Shown: positions 22,763 through 32,400 of the stretch, one piece after another
Position numbering within the stretch: position 1 is the stretch's first letter
Layout of the letters: each line of letters starts with the position of its first letter
NCBI GenBank assembly: GCA_002423615.1
Contig: DIKO01000057.1
Coordinates: 1-33,883 of the forward strand
Source: Desulfobacteraceae bacterium UBA5616
GTDB taxonomy: Bacteria; Desulfobacterota; Desulfobacteria; Desulfobacterales; UBA5616
Direction: 5' to 3'
DNA length: 33,883 nucleotides
The notes under the pieces: model-generated
Databases searched by the model: none
What the model was told of the DNA's origin: nothing
Seen by the model: only the letters and a program-made list of their open reading frames with translations
Program-made: the position numbers and the translations under genes

Positions 22763-25700
22763 TTATTGGGGAGAAAGTGTTTCACCCATCGCATCCGATG
22801 AGACGACTCTGAATTCCAGTGGCCTTATGGTGTCCAGATGCACATCCCGCTGAGGAAAGGATATGGTGAGCTCGGCTTTCCTGAATGCCTGGTCAATGGC
22901 CATGTTCAGGCTGTGGAGCATGGGGATCCAGTCCTGGATTCCGTTGATAAATACCCGCAATTCGAAATTCAGGCTGTTGTCACCGAATCCCTTGAAAACG
23001 GCCATGGGAGCTGGTTTTTTCAAAACCATGGAATTTTCTTCAGCGGCCTTTATCAGTAATTTCTCAGCCAGGGCTGTGTCCGACCCGTAGGCGATGCCCA
23101 CCGGAACGACAATCCGGATAATGGGATCGGATAATGTCCAGTTGACCAGCCTGCCGGTGATAAATTCCTTATTGGGAACGATGAGCTCTTTTCGATCCCA
23201 GTCCGTGATGGTGGTTGCGCGGATTTTGATGCGGGAGACGGTGCCCACCGTGTCGCCGATGGTGATGGTGTCGCCGATGCGAAAAGGCCGCTCAAAGAGA
23301 ACGATGAGACCGCTGATGAAATTGGCGACGATTTCCTGAAGACCGAACCCCAGGCCGACGCCCAAAGCGGCAATGAGCCATTGAAGCTTTACCCAGTTAA
23401 ATCCGAGGGTATTAATGGCCGCGAGACCGCCCATGGCGATAATCCCATAACGACAGAGAGTGGTGAATGCATAGCGGGCTCCGGTGTCCAGGGAGATCCG
23501 GTTGACCAAGGTTATTTCCAGAAGACCCGGCAAGTTGTGAGCGGCAATATAAGTGGTAACAACAACCAGAACGGCCATAATCAGGTTGGCAAGGGTAATA
23601 GGAACGGTCTGGGGTACGCCGTCGACCATTTCGTTGTAGGCCCACAACCGCACCTCCTGAAGCATGGTGAACGCTCCGAACGTTTCCTTCCAGATCGCCC
23701 AGACCCCCACCAGGGCCACGATAAAAACGGCGGTTTCGAGCAATACCCGGGTTTGAATATTAATTTCAGCCAGGCTGATTTCAGATTCCGCGGGGATAAT
23801 GGGGCCTTGCCCGGTGGAATCCGATTTTCCAGGGGTTTCCCCTGTAGCGGACATCGTCCTTAATGCTTCTGTGGTGATAAATTTGTTACGCACCCGGGCC
23901 AGGAAGCGGAGTGCTAAATCCCGCAGAATTACAATACCAACTCCCAGGAAGATGGTTTTGGCCGTTAAATCCCTCAATTCCAAGGCTGAGTAAAAATACC
24001 CAAAACCCACCAGCAGCATGTTGCTGAGGGGAATCATGATGGTTAAAGGATACCATGCATAACGGAACCGGGTAACCCAGGAATGGGGCCGATCCTCGAT
24101 CAGACCGGAAACCAGCCCACCGGAAAAACGAAATATCATGGCGCAGAACAATGCAACGGTGACACCCTGGGCCATCAGCCCAAGCTTGGCCAGTGAATTG
24201 TCATATTGGAATACTTTAGAGCCGCCCATGGTGGAGATAATAAAACTCAGGATGATCAGCAAGGGTGTAAACAGGCCGAGGTTCCTGCGAATGGACAGGC
24301 GGGCGGATTCGGACCACTTGAAATGGATCTGGGCCAATCCTTTGCTGCGGCAGAATCCATAACAAAAGGTTAACAGAAATGTCACTCTGGCCGTGCTGGC
24401 CAGTCCTGTTGCAACACTTTGCGTGAACTCTGCGGATTGGGGAAGATCTGTTAACTGGAGGGACATGAATCCCATGAAATACGACCACACCAGGGACTCA
24501 TAAACAAGGAGCAGAAAGCCCTGGAAGGTCATCAAAATGGAATCGGTCGAGGCATATTTGACCTTGTTTGCAATTTTTTCCCAGTACACCCCTGTTTTTT
24601 TCCGCCCCATCAGGAGAACCGACATCATCACCACCCCGAATAGCCAGGTCACGGGTCTGGTTTGAAGTGAGAACTTAACATCATCCAGGAAGTTATTCAG
24701 ATTTTGAAGGCTCAGGATCCATTTCAATTCCATGACCAGGCCTTTGACATCGGAAATTCCGATAGGCTCGGAACTGCGGATCCACATCAGATTTTTACTT
24801 AAAAACGCGGAGAATTCTTCGGACCGGGCAATCAATTGCTGCTCCGCATATTCCAGGTTCCGGAGAGATTTAAAATAGCGCTGATATCCTGATTTCACTT
24901 TCTCGAGCAAGTTTTTGTAGTTGGTTGCAAGTTCCCGGATCTGAGGTATCAATTTTTGCTTTTCTTCGAAAGAAAGGTCGGGAACAGCAGCCAGGATTCT
25001 ATTTGCGGATTCATCCGGATCCGCGGTTTCCTTAAGTTTACGGTCCAGATCGATCTGAGATTCCTGGATCTGGGCCATCAGCCGCTGGCGCTGGTATGAG
25101 TTATTTCGGTACTGGCTCACCGAAGGCAGCATTTGCTTCTGTTCTCTCAAGGCCAGTCCTACGGCGCCGGTAAGCACCATATTGTCCACCCGTTCTTTTG
25201 CCAGGGCGAATTCCTGATCTATTTCCTTGAGTTCGACGCTGATTTTTTCCAGCTGCCCGGCCGCAACCGCTTCTCCCCGGGTCAGCTCTTCGAGTTTGGA
25301 AGTGAGTTCAATATTGAGGTCTATCTGTTTCCGGACAGGCGGCAACAGTGATGATTTCTCGCCGGCCTCCTCGGCAATTTTTCTTTCCTTTTCGGCGTCC
25401 TTCTGCCGGAGGGATTGGAGATGGGCCTGGTAGTTCTGAATAGTGCTCTGCAACTGGTTGGATTCGAAGGCGGCCAAGTCGCGTTCGGCGGCCAATAACC
25501 GGAGGAGGGTCTGTTGTCCAGCCAGGTGCTGCTCAATCATGCGGATTTCGGTTTCCAGCCTTGCCTTCTCCACTGTATAAAGGATATTCCTCACATCCAT
25601 GATGACGGTAGATTTACCGGAACCCTGGGTATCCTCTTTTTCCTTCCCCAATATATTCAGCCGTTCTTTAAGCTGTGTGATGGCACTGGGCAGGTTTGCG

Positions 25701-26185
25701 GTTTTTTTTTCTTCATCCTCGAGTCGGCTGCTGAAATGGTCTAAGACATTCCGTATCTGTGCTTTTTCGACCTGCATCAGGCCTAATTTTTCCTCCACGC
25801 GCCCGGCTGACAATTGAGCCAGCCGTTTTTCGGCGATTTTCGACGCCGTTTTCAGGGTTTTCAGCTTTTTCGTTATGGCCTGCATACGGGCCGGCGCATG
25901 GCTGATCTCCTCACCGGTCTCTTCGGTTTCCTGTTTTAATGCTTCGATCTCTTCAACCAGCGCAAGAGCCCTATCTATAAGCGCAAGGGCTTTATTTCTA
26001 TCAGATTCGTCGAGTTCCTTCATGTTTTCAATGACGGAACGTTTCGACAAAAGGGCATCGGCATCCGGAATTGTATGTTCCAGGGATATGCCGACGGATT
26101 TTGCCTTGTTGACGGCGTACGCTGTCCCGGCGAGGGATAAAAGCCAGATAACGATTAAAACGATATGGCGAAAACGATGGGTCAT
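22763..26185 (-). CDS. Large MscS-family mechanosensitive channel (MscK/MscM-like)
   Basis: A 1140-residue inner-membrane channel expected to open under membrane tension in osmotic downshock. Domains: signal peptide (1-24); a long periplasmic coiled-coil region (about 40-470, rich in Glu/Lys/Gln heptads); a set of membrane helices (about 510-860); then the MscS core (about 890-1115) with WLIAALGVGLGFGLQEIVANFISGLIVLFERPFRIGDTI, the pore helix and beta domain (IGDTVGTVSRIKIRATTITDWDRKELIVPN) and LSFPQRDVHL-type end (ISFPQRDVHLDT). This architecture matches MscK/KefA and MscM rather than small MscS. Potassium regulation, as in MscK, cannot be inferred. Confidence 0.94.
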   Translation of the reverse strand: MTHRFRHIVLIVIWLLSLAGTAYAVNKAKSVGISLEHTIPDADALLSKRSVIENMKELDESDRNKALALIDRALALVEEIEALKQETEETGEEISHAPARMQAITKKLKTLKTASKIAEKRLAQLSAGRVEEKLGLMQVEKAQIRNVLDHFSSRLEDEEKKTANLPSAITQLKERLNILGKEKEDTQGSGKSTVIMDVRNILYTVEKARLETEIRMIEQHLAGQQTLLRLLAAERDLAAFESNQLQSTIQNYQAHLQSLRQKDAEKERKIAEEAGEKSSLLPPVRKQIDLNIELTSKLEELTRGEAVAAGQLEKISVELKEIDQEFALAKERVDNMVLTGAVGLALREQKQMLPSVSQYRNNSYQRQRLMAQIQESQIDLDRKLKETADPDESANRILAAVPDLSFEEKQKLIPQIRELATNYKNLLEKVKSGYQRYFKSLRNLEYAEQQLIARSEEFSAFLSKNLMWIRSSEPIGISDVKGLVMELKWILSLQNLNNFLDDVKFSLQTRPVTWLFGVVMMSVLLMGRKKTGVYWEKIANKVKYASTDSILMTFQGFLLLVYESLVWSYFMGFMSLQLTDLPQSAEFTQSVATGLASTARVTFLLTFCYGFCRSKGLAQIHFKWSESARLSIRRNLGLFTPLLIILSFIISTMGGSKVFQYDNSLAKLGLMAQGVTVALFCAMIFRFSGGLVSGLIEDRPHSWVTRFRYAWYPLTIMIPLSNMLLVGFGYFYSALELRDLTAKTIFLGVGIVILRDLALRFLARVRNKFITTEALRTMSATGETPGKSDSTGQGPIIPAESEISLAEINIQTRVLLETAVFIVALVGVWAIWKETFGAFTMLQEVRLWAYNEMVDGVPQTVPITLANLIMAVLVVVTTYIAAHNLPGLLEITLVNRISLDTGARYAFTTLCRYGIIAMGGLAAINTLGFNWVKLQWLIAALGVGLGFGLQEIVANFISGLIVLFERPFRIGDTITIGDTVGTVSRIKIRATTITDWDRKELIVPNKEFITGRLVNWTLSDPIIRIVVPVGIAYGSDTALAEKLLIKAAEENSMVLKKPAPMAVFKGFGDNSLNFELRVFINGIQDWIPMLHSLNMAIDQAFRKAELTISFPQRDVHLDTIRPLEFRVVSSDAMGETLSPQ

Positions 26186-26266
26186 GATTTTTCCTTTGGC
26201 CTTTTTATCTTGTCCATACAGGCCAAACCTATAAAATTTGATTGTAAAGTTAATGAGTTGAGACTA

Positions 26267-26280
26267 ATGATACGTATCAT
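26267..26280. promoter_or_regulatory. Perfect 14-bp palindrome upstream of the channel gene
   Basis: ATGATACGTATCAT lies 81 bases upstream of the channel gene start; a partial repeat of the half-site (ATATCATGG) follows at 26286-26294. It is a candidate operator for the channel/corA genes; no regulator is assigned. Confidence 0.4.
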
Positions 26281-26636
26281 GAACTATATCATGGAAAATA
26301 AAGTTATCAAGAGGAAAGCTCTTTCTCGTCAATCCGTGATGTCTGCGTTCCGGATATAAATATTGGGCAATTCTCATTAAACACCTTAAACGGCGTTTTT
26401 CATCGGCTTCCGGTCGGCTGAAGTTTGAGGAGATCATTTGCAGGCTTTCCTCCTGATTTATTTAAAAAGTGGCGGATCAAAAGATTACCATCACCCACCA
26501 AAACATACCACCGTATCAGGCGGCCACCACCGAATACGGCGGCTTGACGTTCCTCCCTTATCCGGATTTTTCGTTCCCTTAAAGAAAAAAACTTTCTAAA
26601 TCAAGGTGTTAAAAATTTCAACCGGCCATGTCGATT

Positions 26637-26653
26637 CCGGCACAGAACTTGAT
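26637..26653 (+). promoter_or_regulatory. Possible sigma-54 promoter for the ABM/thiolase genes
   Basis: CCGGCACAGAACTTGAT fits YTGGCAC-R-N4-TTGCW at the -24 box and TTG of the -12 box, with the right spacing, but the -12 GC is GA. The start would be about 40 bases before the ABM gene. Tentative. Confidence 0.35.
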
Positions 26654-26701
26654 AGGGTAAAATACCGTAACCTCTTTCAAGAAGATGTCCCTTTATAACC
26701 T

Positions 26702-27043
26702 ATGCCCATGTATACCGCTAACATTAAAGCCAGGGTGGATCCCCAGAAGCAACTCGAATTCGAGCAGACCCTGACTGCTTTATTAAAGGAAGTGGAAACG
26801 ATCGGGGAATGCCCGCAATGGAATATTTACAGGGGAATAAACGATGAACATGAGTATCTTATTGAAACCTCATGGCCAAACAGGGGTACCATGGAAAAGT
26901 ATTTAAAATCCAAAATCTTCATGATCCTGACGGGCGCAATCCAAAATCTGTGCGATCCCCCTTCGGGCGATCTTAAAAAGACCCGGACCCTTGAGGAAAA
27001 AAACATATGGAAGCACGTGGGGAGAATATTAAGAGATGGGTGA
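26702..27043 (+). CDS. ABM-superfamily (antibiotic biosynthesis monooxygenase-like) protein
   Basis: A 113-residue alpha-beta-barrel-type protein. The pattern YTANIKARVDPQKQLEFEQTLTALLKEV...CPQWNIYRGINDEHEYLIETSWPNRGTMEKYLKSKIF...ILTGAIQNLCDP resembles putative quinol monooxygenases/ABM-fold proteins, which act as dimers without cofactors or as small binding proteins. The fold assignment is moderately firm; catalysis is not implied. It is 33 bases upstream of the thiolase gene on the same strand. Confidence 0.65.
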   Translation: MPMYTANIKARVDPQKQLEFEQTLTALLKEVETIGECPQWNIYRGINDEHEYLIETSWPNRGTMEKYLKSKIFMILTGAIQNLCDPPSGDLKKTRTLEEKNIWKHVGRILRDG

Positions 27044-27076
27044 AAACCCGGATGGTGAGTATTTAAACAAAGGAGA

Positions 27077-28309
27077 ATGATGATGCGCGATGTAGCCATA
27101 ATCGGTGTTGGAATGACCCGGTTTGGGAAGTATTTATCCAAAAGTCTGAATGATCTGGTTCACGAAGCGGTTCTGGATGCGCTCTCGAATGCAGGCGCTG
27201 AAAAAAAACATATTGAAGCCGCGTATGTGGGCAATGCGGTGGGCGGCCTGATGACGGGACAGGAAATGATCCGGGGTCAGGTGGCGCTGAGCACCATGGG
27301 GATCGATTCCATTCCCATCTATAATGTTGAGAGCGCCTGCGCAAGCTCTTCATCCGCCTTTAATCTGGCATGGACGGCGGTCGCAGCCGGTGTTCATGAC
27401 TGTGCCCTGGTGGTGGGCTGCGAGAAGCTGTATGACCGCGACAAAGCCAAATCTTTCAAGGCGCTGGGAACTGCCGTGGATCTGGTAAACGGGATGGACT
27501 ATTTTAAAAAAGCGGAAGAAAAATCCACATCCGGCGATAAAATCATCATGGAAGGAAGTGGTGAAAAAAGAAGCATATTCATGGACATGTATTCTTTTTT
27601 GATCAAGGACTACATGCGCAAATACGGCTTGACCCGGAACCATTTTGCCGCATTGGCGGTCAAGTCGCACAAAAACGGGGCGTTGAATCCGCATGCCCAG
27701 TATCAGAACGAGGTCACCCTGGAAGAAGTCCTCAACTCCGGAGAAGTGGTATACCCGCTTACCCGGATGATGTGTTCGCCGGTGGGGGATGGTGCCGCCG
27801 CCGCCGTCATCTGCTCGAAAACCAAGGCGGCTCAATTTACCACAAAACCCATATGGGTTGCAGGCTCGGTTCTGGGCAGCGGGAAGATCACATTTGACAC
27901 CGGTGATTCCGTTACCCGGCGCCTGGCGCCGAAAATTTATGAAGCTGCCGGTGTCGGCCCGGAAGATATCGACGTGGTCGAGGTTCACGATGCCACTTCC
28001 CCTTCGGAAATCATGTTCCTCATCGAACTCGGTCTTTGTCCTCCGGAAGAAGCGACCCGATGCATCGAAGATGGTCGATTGGAACTCGGCGGCAGGATGC
28101 CGTCCAATCCCTCGGGCGGTCTTGCCTCAAAGGGCCACCCCGTGGGTGCTACCGGTTGCGCCATGATATACGAGATCGTTCAACAGCTACGGGGGGCGGC
28201 TGGAAAGCGTCAAGTTCTGAACAACCCGAAGATCGGAATGACCCATAACGGCGGTGGGATACTCGGCATCGATGCAGCGTCCATGGCCCTTCACATTTTT
28301 AAACGGTAA
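27077..28309 (+). CDS. Thiolase-family protein (SCP2-type acetyl-CoA acyltransferase)
   Basis: A 410-residue thiolase. The nucleophilic cysteine is Cys88 in NVESACASSSSAFN, the C-terminal half has SNPSGGLASKGHPVGATGCAMIYE with the catalytic His in GHPVGATG, and the end motif is THNGGGILG where classical thiolases have a Cys-Gly loop, a feature of the SCP2-thiolase group. Members work in fatty-acid or aromatic-acid beta-oxidation, or in forming acyl chains. A strong AAAGGAG site precedes a run of three ATG codons; the first is used. It is followed 12 bases later by the broken CoA-ligase gene, suggesting a former aromatic/organic-acid activation operon. Confidence 0.9.
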   Translation: MMMRDVAIIGVGMTRFGKYLSKSLNDLVHEAVLDALSNAGAEKKHIEAAYVGNAVGGLMTGQEMIRGQVALSTMGIDSIPIYNVESACASSSSAFNLAWTAVAAGVHDCALVVGCEKLYDRDKAKSFKALGTAVDLVNGMDYFKKAEEKSTSGDKIIMEGSGEKRSIFMDMYSFLIKDYMRKYGLTRNHFAALAVKSHKNGALNPHAQYQNEVTLEEVLNSGEVVYPLTRMMCSPVGDGAAAAVICSKTKAAQFTTKPIWVAGSVLGSGKITFDTGDSVTRRLAPKIYEAAGVGPEDIDVVEVHDATSPSEIMFLIELGLCPPEEATRCIEDGRLELGGRMPSNPSGGLASKGHPVGATGCAMIYEIVQQLRGAAGKRQVLNNPKIGMTHNGGGILGIDAASMALHIFKR

Positions 28310-28327
28310 AAAACGGAGGAGATGCAC

Positions 28328-29325
28328 ATGGATCCTCATGAACCCAAATACTTCAACATGAATATCGAGCCGCTCCTGAACACCCCTGAAATGCGAAAGA
28401 TCCAGGAAGGCAAACTCTCCTCCACCATGCGGTTTTTTTGGGACAAGGTGCCGTTCGACCGGGAGCGCCTGGAGCAAAACGGCATAAAGCCGGATAAAAT
28501 TAAAACCTTTGAAGATCTCTCCGCCTTACCCGGTTTTTCACAAAACCACGGATACCATGGGCGAGCTCTTCGGTCGCATCGGGTGGCGGTGTCATTTCAG
28601 ACCCGGCGACCGCCTGGCCATCGGATTTGGTCTGAGCATGCATGCGGCTGGAACGCCCCATCTTTTCTGGTTTCAAAAACTGAAAGGTCTTACGATCATT
28701 CCCATCGGGGCGGAAGCGGGAACGGAAAAACTGCTCAGCTTTATCAAGCTATTCAAGGCGAACATCCTGAGCTGCACTCCGTCGCTGGCCGCTTATCTGA
28801 TCGAGCGGTCTCAGGAAGTACTGGGAGAACCGGTTCCCATGGAAAATGGTGCCACCGGCCTTGCCGTATTCACGCCCCTGGAACCGGAATCCACCATTTT
28901 CGTACACAACCTGCGATTTACCTTGAACGACATCCACCAGGTGTTCACCGAGCCGTGTCCCTGCGGAATGAGCGGTTTCCGGTACAAAATCATAGGGCGG
29001 GCGGACGACATGCTCAAGGTCAAAGGGGTGCCCGTCTATCCGGCATCCCTTCAGGGTGTGATCAACGGTTTTATTCCCAGGGTAACGGGCGCATTCAGGA
29101 TCGTTCTGGATGTACCCCCCCCGGGTCATCCCTCCGCTTAAACTCAAATTGGAATACGGTGAAGAAATAAGGGAAAATGAACTTCCGTCCCTCGAAAAGA
29201 AAATTCAGGAAAAAATGCATTCGGTCAATAAGATTCACCCGCAGATTATCTGGCTCAAGCCCAACACTCTGGAACGTGCCGTCAAAAAGACCCAGTTCCT
29301 GGAAAAGGCCTATGAAAAATCATAA
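28328..29325 (+). pseudogene. Broken phenylacetate-CoA ligase-type (adenylate-forming) gene
   Basis: Remnant of a PaaK-like CoA ligase, readable in three successive frames. Part 1 (28328 to about 28540) gives the N-terminal region ending FEDLSALP. Part 2 (about 28530-29120) gives TTDTMGELFGRIGW, SCTPSLAAYLIERS, then the C-terminal EPCPCGMSGFRYKIIGRADDMLKVKGVPVYP. Part 3 (about 29115-29325) gives the tail to LEKAYEKS. The Ser-Gly-Thr-Thr-Gly ATP loop is missing at the first junction, and the Tyr-Gly-x-x-Glu core is missing in frame after ERSQEVLG. The last frame change lies in a run of eight C at 29115-29122. A GGAGGAG site and ATG remain. A sequencing error could explain the C run but not the missing motifs. 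Confidence 0.8.
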
Positions 29326-29475
29326 TATCTGAAACTCCGTTCCATTAAGCCAAGACGTCAGTTCTGCGTAAGTTTTCGCCCCTTTTCCCGTTGACTTCAT
29401 CGGGCCGTCCTTATACATTTTCAAAACAACCATGCCTGTATGAAAGACCTGAACCTGAAATTGGCGATAATCCAT
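29320..29475 (-). CDS. Possible 51-aa small protein, divergent from the debranching gene
   Basis: An open frame of 51 codons beginning MDYRQFQVQVFHTG, with an AAGGAAG site six bases before its ATG. It occupies the otherwise empty 150 bases between the broken CoA-ligase gene and the debranching gene, and its start codon overlaps that gene's ATG on the other strand (CATG). I recognise no family. It could be chance, though the ribosome site and position favour a gene. Confidence 0.35.
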   Translation of the reverse strand: MDYRQFQVQVFHTGMVVLKMYKDGPMKSTGKGAKTYAELTSWLNGTEFQIL

Positions 29476-32400
29476 GAGCACTTCCTTGTACATTGAACAG
29501 ACGCCTCCTCCGGGGAAACGGATACTGAATTTCCGGGGAGACACGATTATTTTTGAGATGGCGATAATGAATGCCGGGGACGGTTCAGCCTGGGTGAGAA
29601 CGAACATCGGTCATGCCCCCGTTTCCCGGAAGGAGGTTGTTCTTCATGTGGAAAGGGATGAAACCGTTCTGGGAAGGGACTGGTTTGATTTTCCCATGAC
29701 CCGTGCGGGAAAAAACCGTTTCAGAATTGTTCTTCCCTTGAACGAAGTCGGGCATTTCGAAGCGAAATGTTACTTCTTGAAACCCGGTTCCATCGATCCT
29801 GTATGGCCCGATGGCCTGAACGTTTCCATTAATGTACAACCCGCCGATACCTGCTGCGCCAATATCATCTACAATGCCTTTGTCCGGCAATTCGGACCCA
29901 ATAAAACCGGCGAAATGAGGGTGGATAAGCATAAGGATTGGGTATCCGTTCTTGACCACGATGGATTTACCGTTATTCCTCCCACGGGAACCTTCAGGGA
30001 TCTTGCCAAGGAATTGGATTTTATCATGGGAGAGCTGGGCTGCAGAATCATCCAATTGCTCCCCATTAACCCCATACCCACAACTTTCGCACGGATGGGC
30101 CGGTACGGCAGTCCCTACGCATCTTTGGATTTTACATCCGTGGACCCGGCCCTGGCCCAGTTCGATCCCGGCGCAACCCCCCTTGAGCAGTTCATGGAAC
30201 TGGTGGATGCGGTCCACCGGCGAAACGGAAGAATCCTCATTGATCTGGCGGTGAATCATACGGGATGGGGGGCTGAACTCCATGAAACCCATCCCCAGTG
30301 GCTGGCCCGGGACAAGGAGGGAAACATCCGGATGCCCGGAGCATGGGGGGTGATCTGGGAGGATCTGGCTCAACTGGATTATGGCCATCAGGACTTGTGG
30401 AAATACGTGGCCGAGGTTTTTCAGACCTGGTGCAAGAGGGGTGTTGACGGGTTCCGTTGCGATGCGGGGTATATGATCCCTCTTCCGGCATGGAAGTATA
30501 TCATTGCCCGGGTCCGTCAACAATTTCCGGATACCCTTTTTTTCCTGGAAGGGCTGGGCGGCGAAATTTCCGTTACCCGGGCACTGTTGAACGAAGGAGG
30601 GTTTAACTGGGCCTATTCAGAATTGTTCCAGAATTACGATCGCCCGCAGATCCAGGCCTATTTGCCCGGGGCCGATGAAATTTCCCGGTCCGACGGTATC
30701 ATGGTGAATTTTGCGGAAACCCATGACAATCCCAGGCTTGCCGGAATCTCGAAAACCTATGCCAGGATGCGCACGGCCCTGTGCGCCTTATGTTCACAAC
30801 ACGGCGGTTTTGGTTTTGCAAACGGTGTGGAATGGTTCGCCGCCGAAAAGATCGTGATTCACGAGGCCAACAGCCTGAACTGGAACGCGTCTGAAAACCA
30901 GATCCCCCATATCCGGAAACTGAATCTCCTCTTGCGTGAGCACCCTGTTTTTCATGATCAAACGGATTTGAAATTTTTGGAACAGGGTGATGGCAATTAT
31001 ATCGCCCTTTTGCGGGATCATCAGAAGTCCGGAGAAAAACTGCTGATCCTGGTCAATCTCGATACGGAACATCAAAACCGCTGCATCTGGAAAAAAGAGG
31101 ACGGCCTGGCCCATAAGGAATTGTACGATCTTTTGAGCGATACATTGAAAAGCACGCCGCTTTCAGGTCAGGAACAATCCTGTCTGCTGGAACCCGGTGA
31201 GGTGGTCTGTCTGTCGAAGGGGAAAGGCCAAGGTGATCAATATTTCAAGGGTGCTGATTTTTCCCGGCTCCCGGAAAGGATTGAACAGCAGCGGCTCAAG
31301 GCCAAGGTGCTGGATGTTATCACATTTTTCAGGAAGCAAAAAGATCTGGGAAATTATGAAATGGATAAAGCCGCAGAGGAACTTCGGCAGGACCCGGAGG
31401 CCTTTTGCCGCCAGGAAAATTTCTTTTCAGATGAATCTTTCGTCGTCAAATGGCATTGGCCCCGTGACCTGACGAGAGAAGTCATGGTTCCCCCGAAGCA
31501 TTTTCTTCTGGTCATTTCTGAATTTCCGTTTCAGGCCCAGATTATCCAAAACCACGGCGTGGTGGCCCGTGAAGATAGTATCAAGATGGGAAGCGGATCT
31601 TTTTTTGTCCTCTTGTCTCCCCTGCCCGTTCCGCCCATCCATCAGGAATGCATCCTGAAGATGACGGTTCATGAGGCGGAGCAGACCCGGCACCAGGAAG
31701 GTCATCTGTTCTATCTCTCGTCATTTAAAAACGTTTTTGTCAATCCGGTGTATAATCGAAATCTGGTGCGCCGGTTGAAGCTGATTCATCTGGCCACAAA
31801 CGGATCCGGCGCCATGTCTCGGGTTTCATTGTCGTGGGGAGAGATCAACAGCCGTTACGATGCCATGCTGGCGGCCAACCTTCATCCCGAATACCCCTCG
31901 GACCGATGGGTGATGCTTGCCTGCTGCCGGGCCTGGGTGGTTTACCAGGGCTATTCACGTGCCATCGATGATGACTGCCTGATCCAATTCTACCAGGATG
32001 ACACAGGCGCCGGATGCTGGGAATATGTGGTCCCCATCGGCCAGGGACGCCACGTGGCCCTGGCTGTTCAAATCAGAATGACCCGGGGTGAAAACCGGGT
32101 TGAGCTGTCATTTTTCCGTCATCCCAAGGCACACACCACCGGACGGTTACCGGATGATCAGCCGGTTCGCCTCATCCTTCGCCCCGACATCGAAGACCGT
32201 AATTTTCATCACACCACCAAAGCCTATTCAGGACCCGAGCATCAGTGGCCGGGGCGCATTTCCATAACACCCGATGGATTCAGGTTCTCACCGTCGGAGA
32301 AACGTAACCTATATGTCGAATCGTCATCGGGAAATTTTGTGTGGGAACCGGAGTGGCGGTATATGGTGTACAGAGCACTGGACGCCCAAAGGGGACTTGA

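Larger units (their letters stand above)
26186..26701. other. 516-base divergent intergenic region
   Basis: No convincing gene on either strand. It holds a perfect 14-bp palindrome (26267-26280) close to the channel gene, a CCGTAT/ATACGG inverted repeat (26511-26539), and a sigma-54-like promoter (26637-26653) toward the ABM/thiolase genes. Confidence 0.5.

Noticed and set aside
27350..27988. 212-codon minus-strand open frame inside the thiolase gene
   Set aside because: No family features; the opposite strand carries all thiolase motifs.
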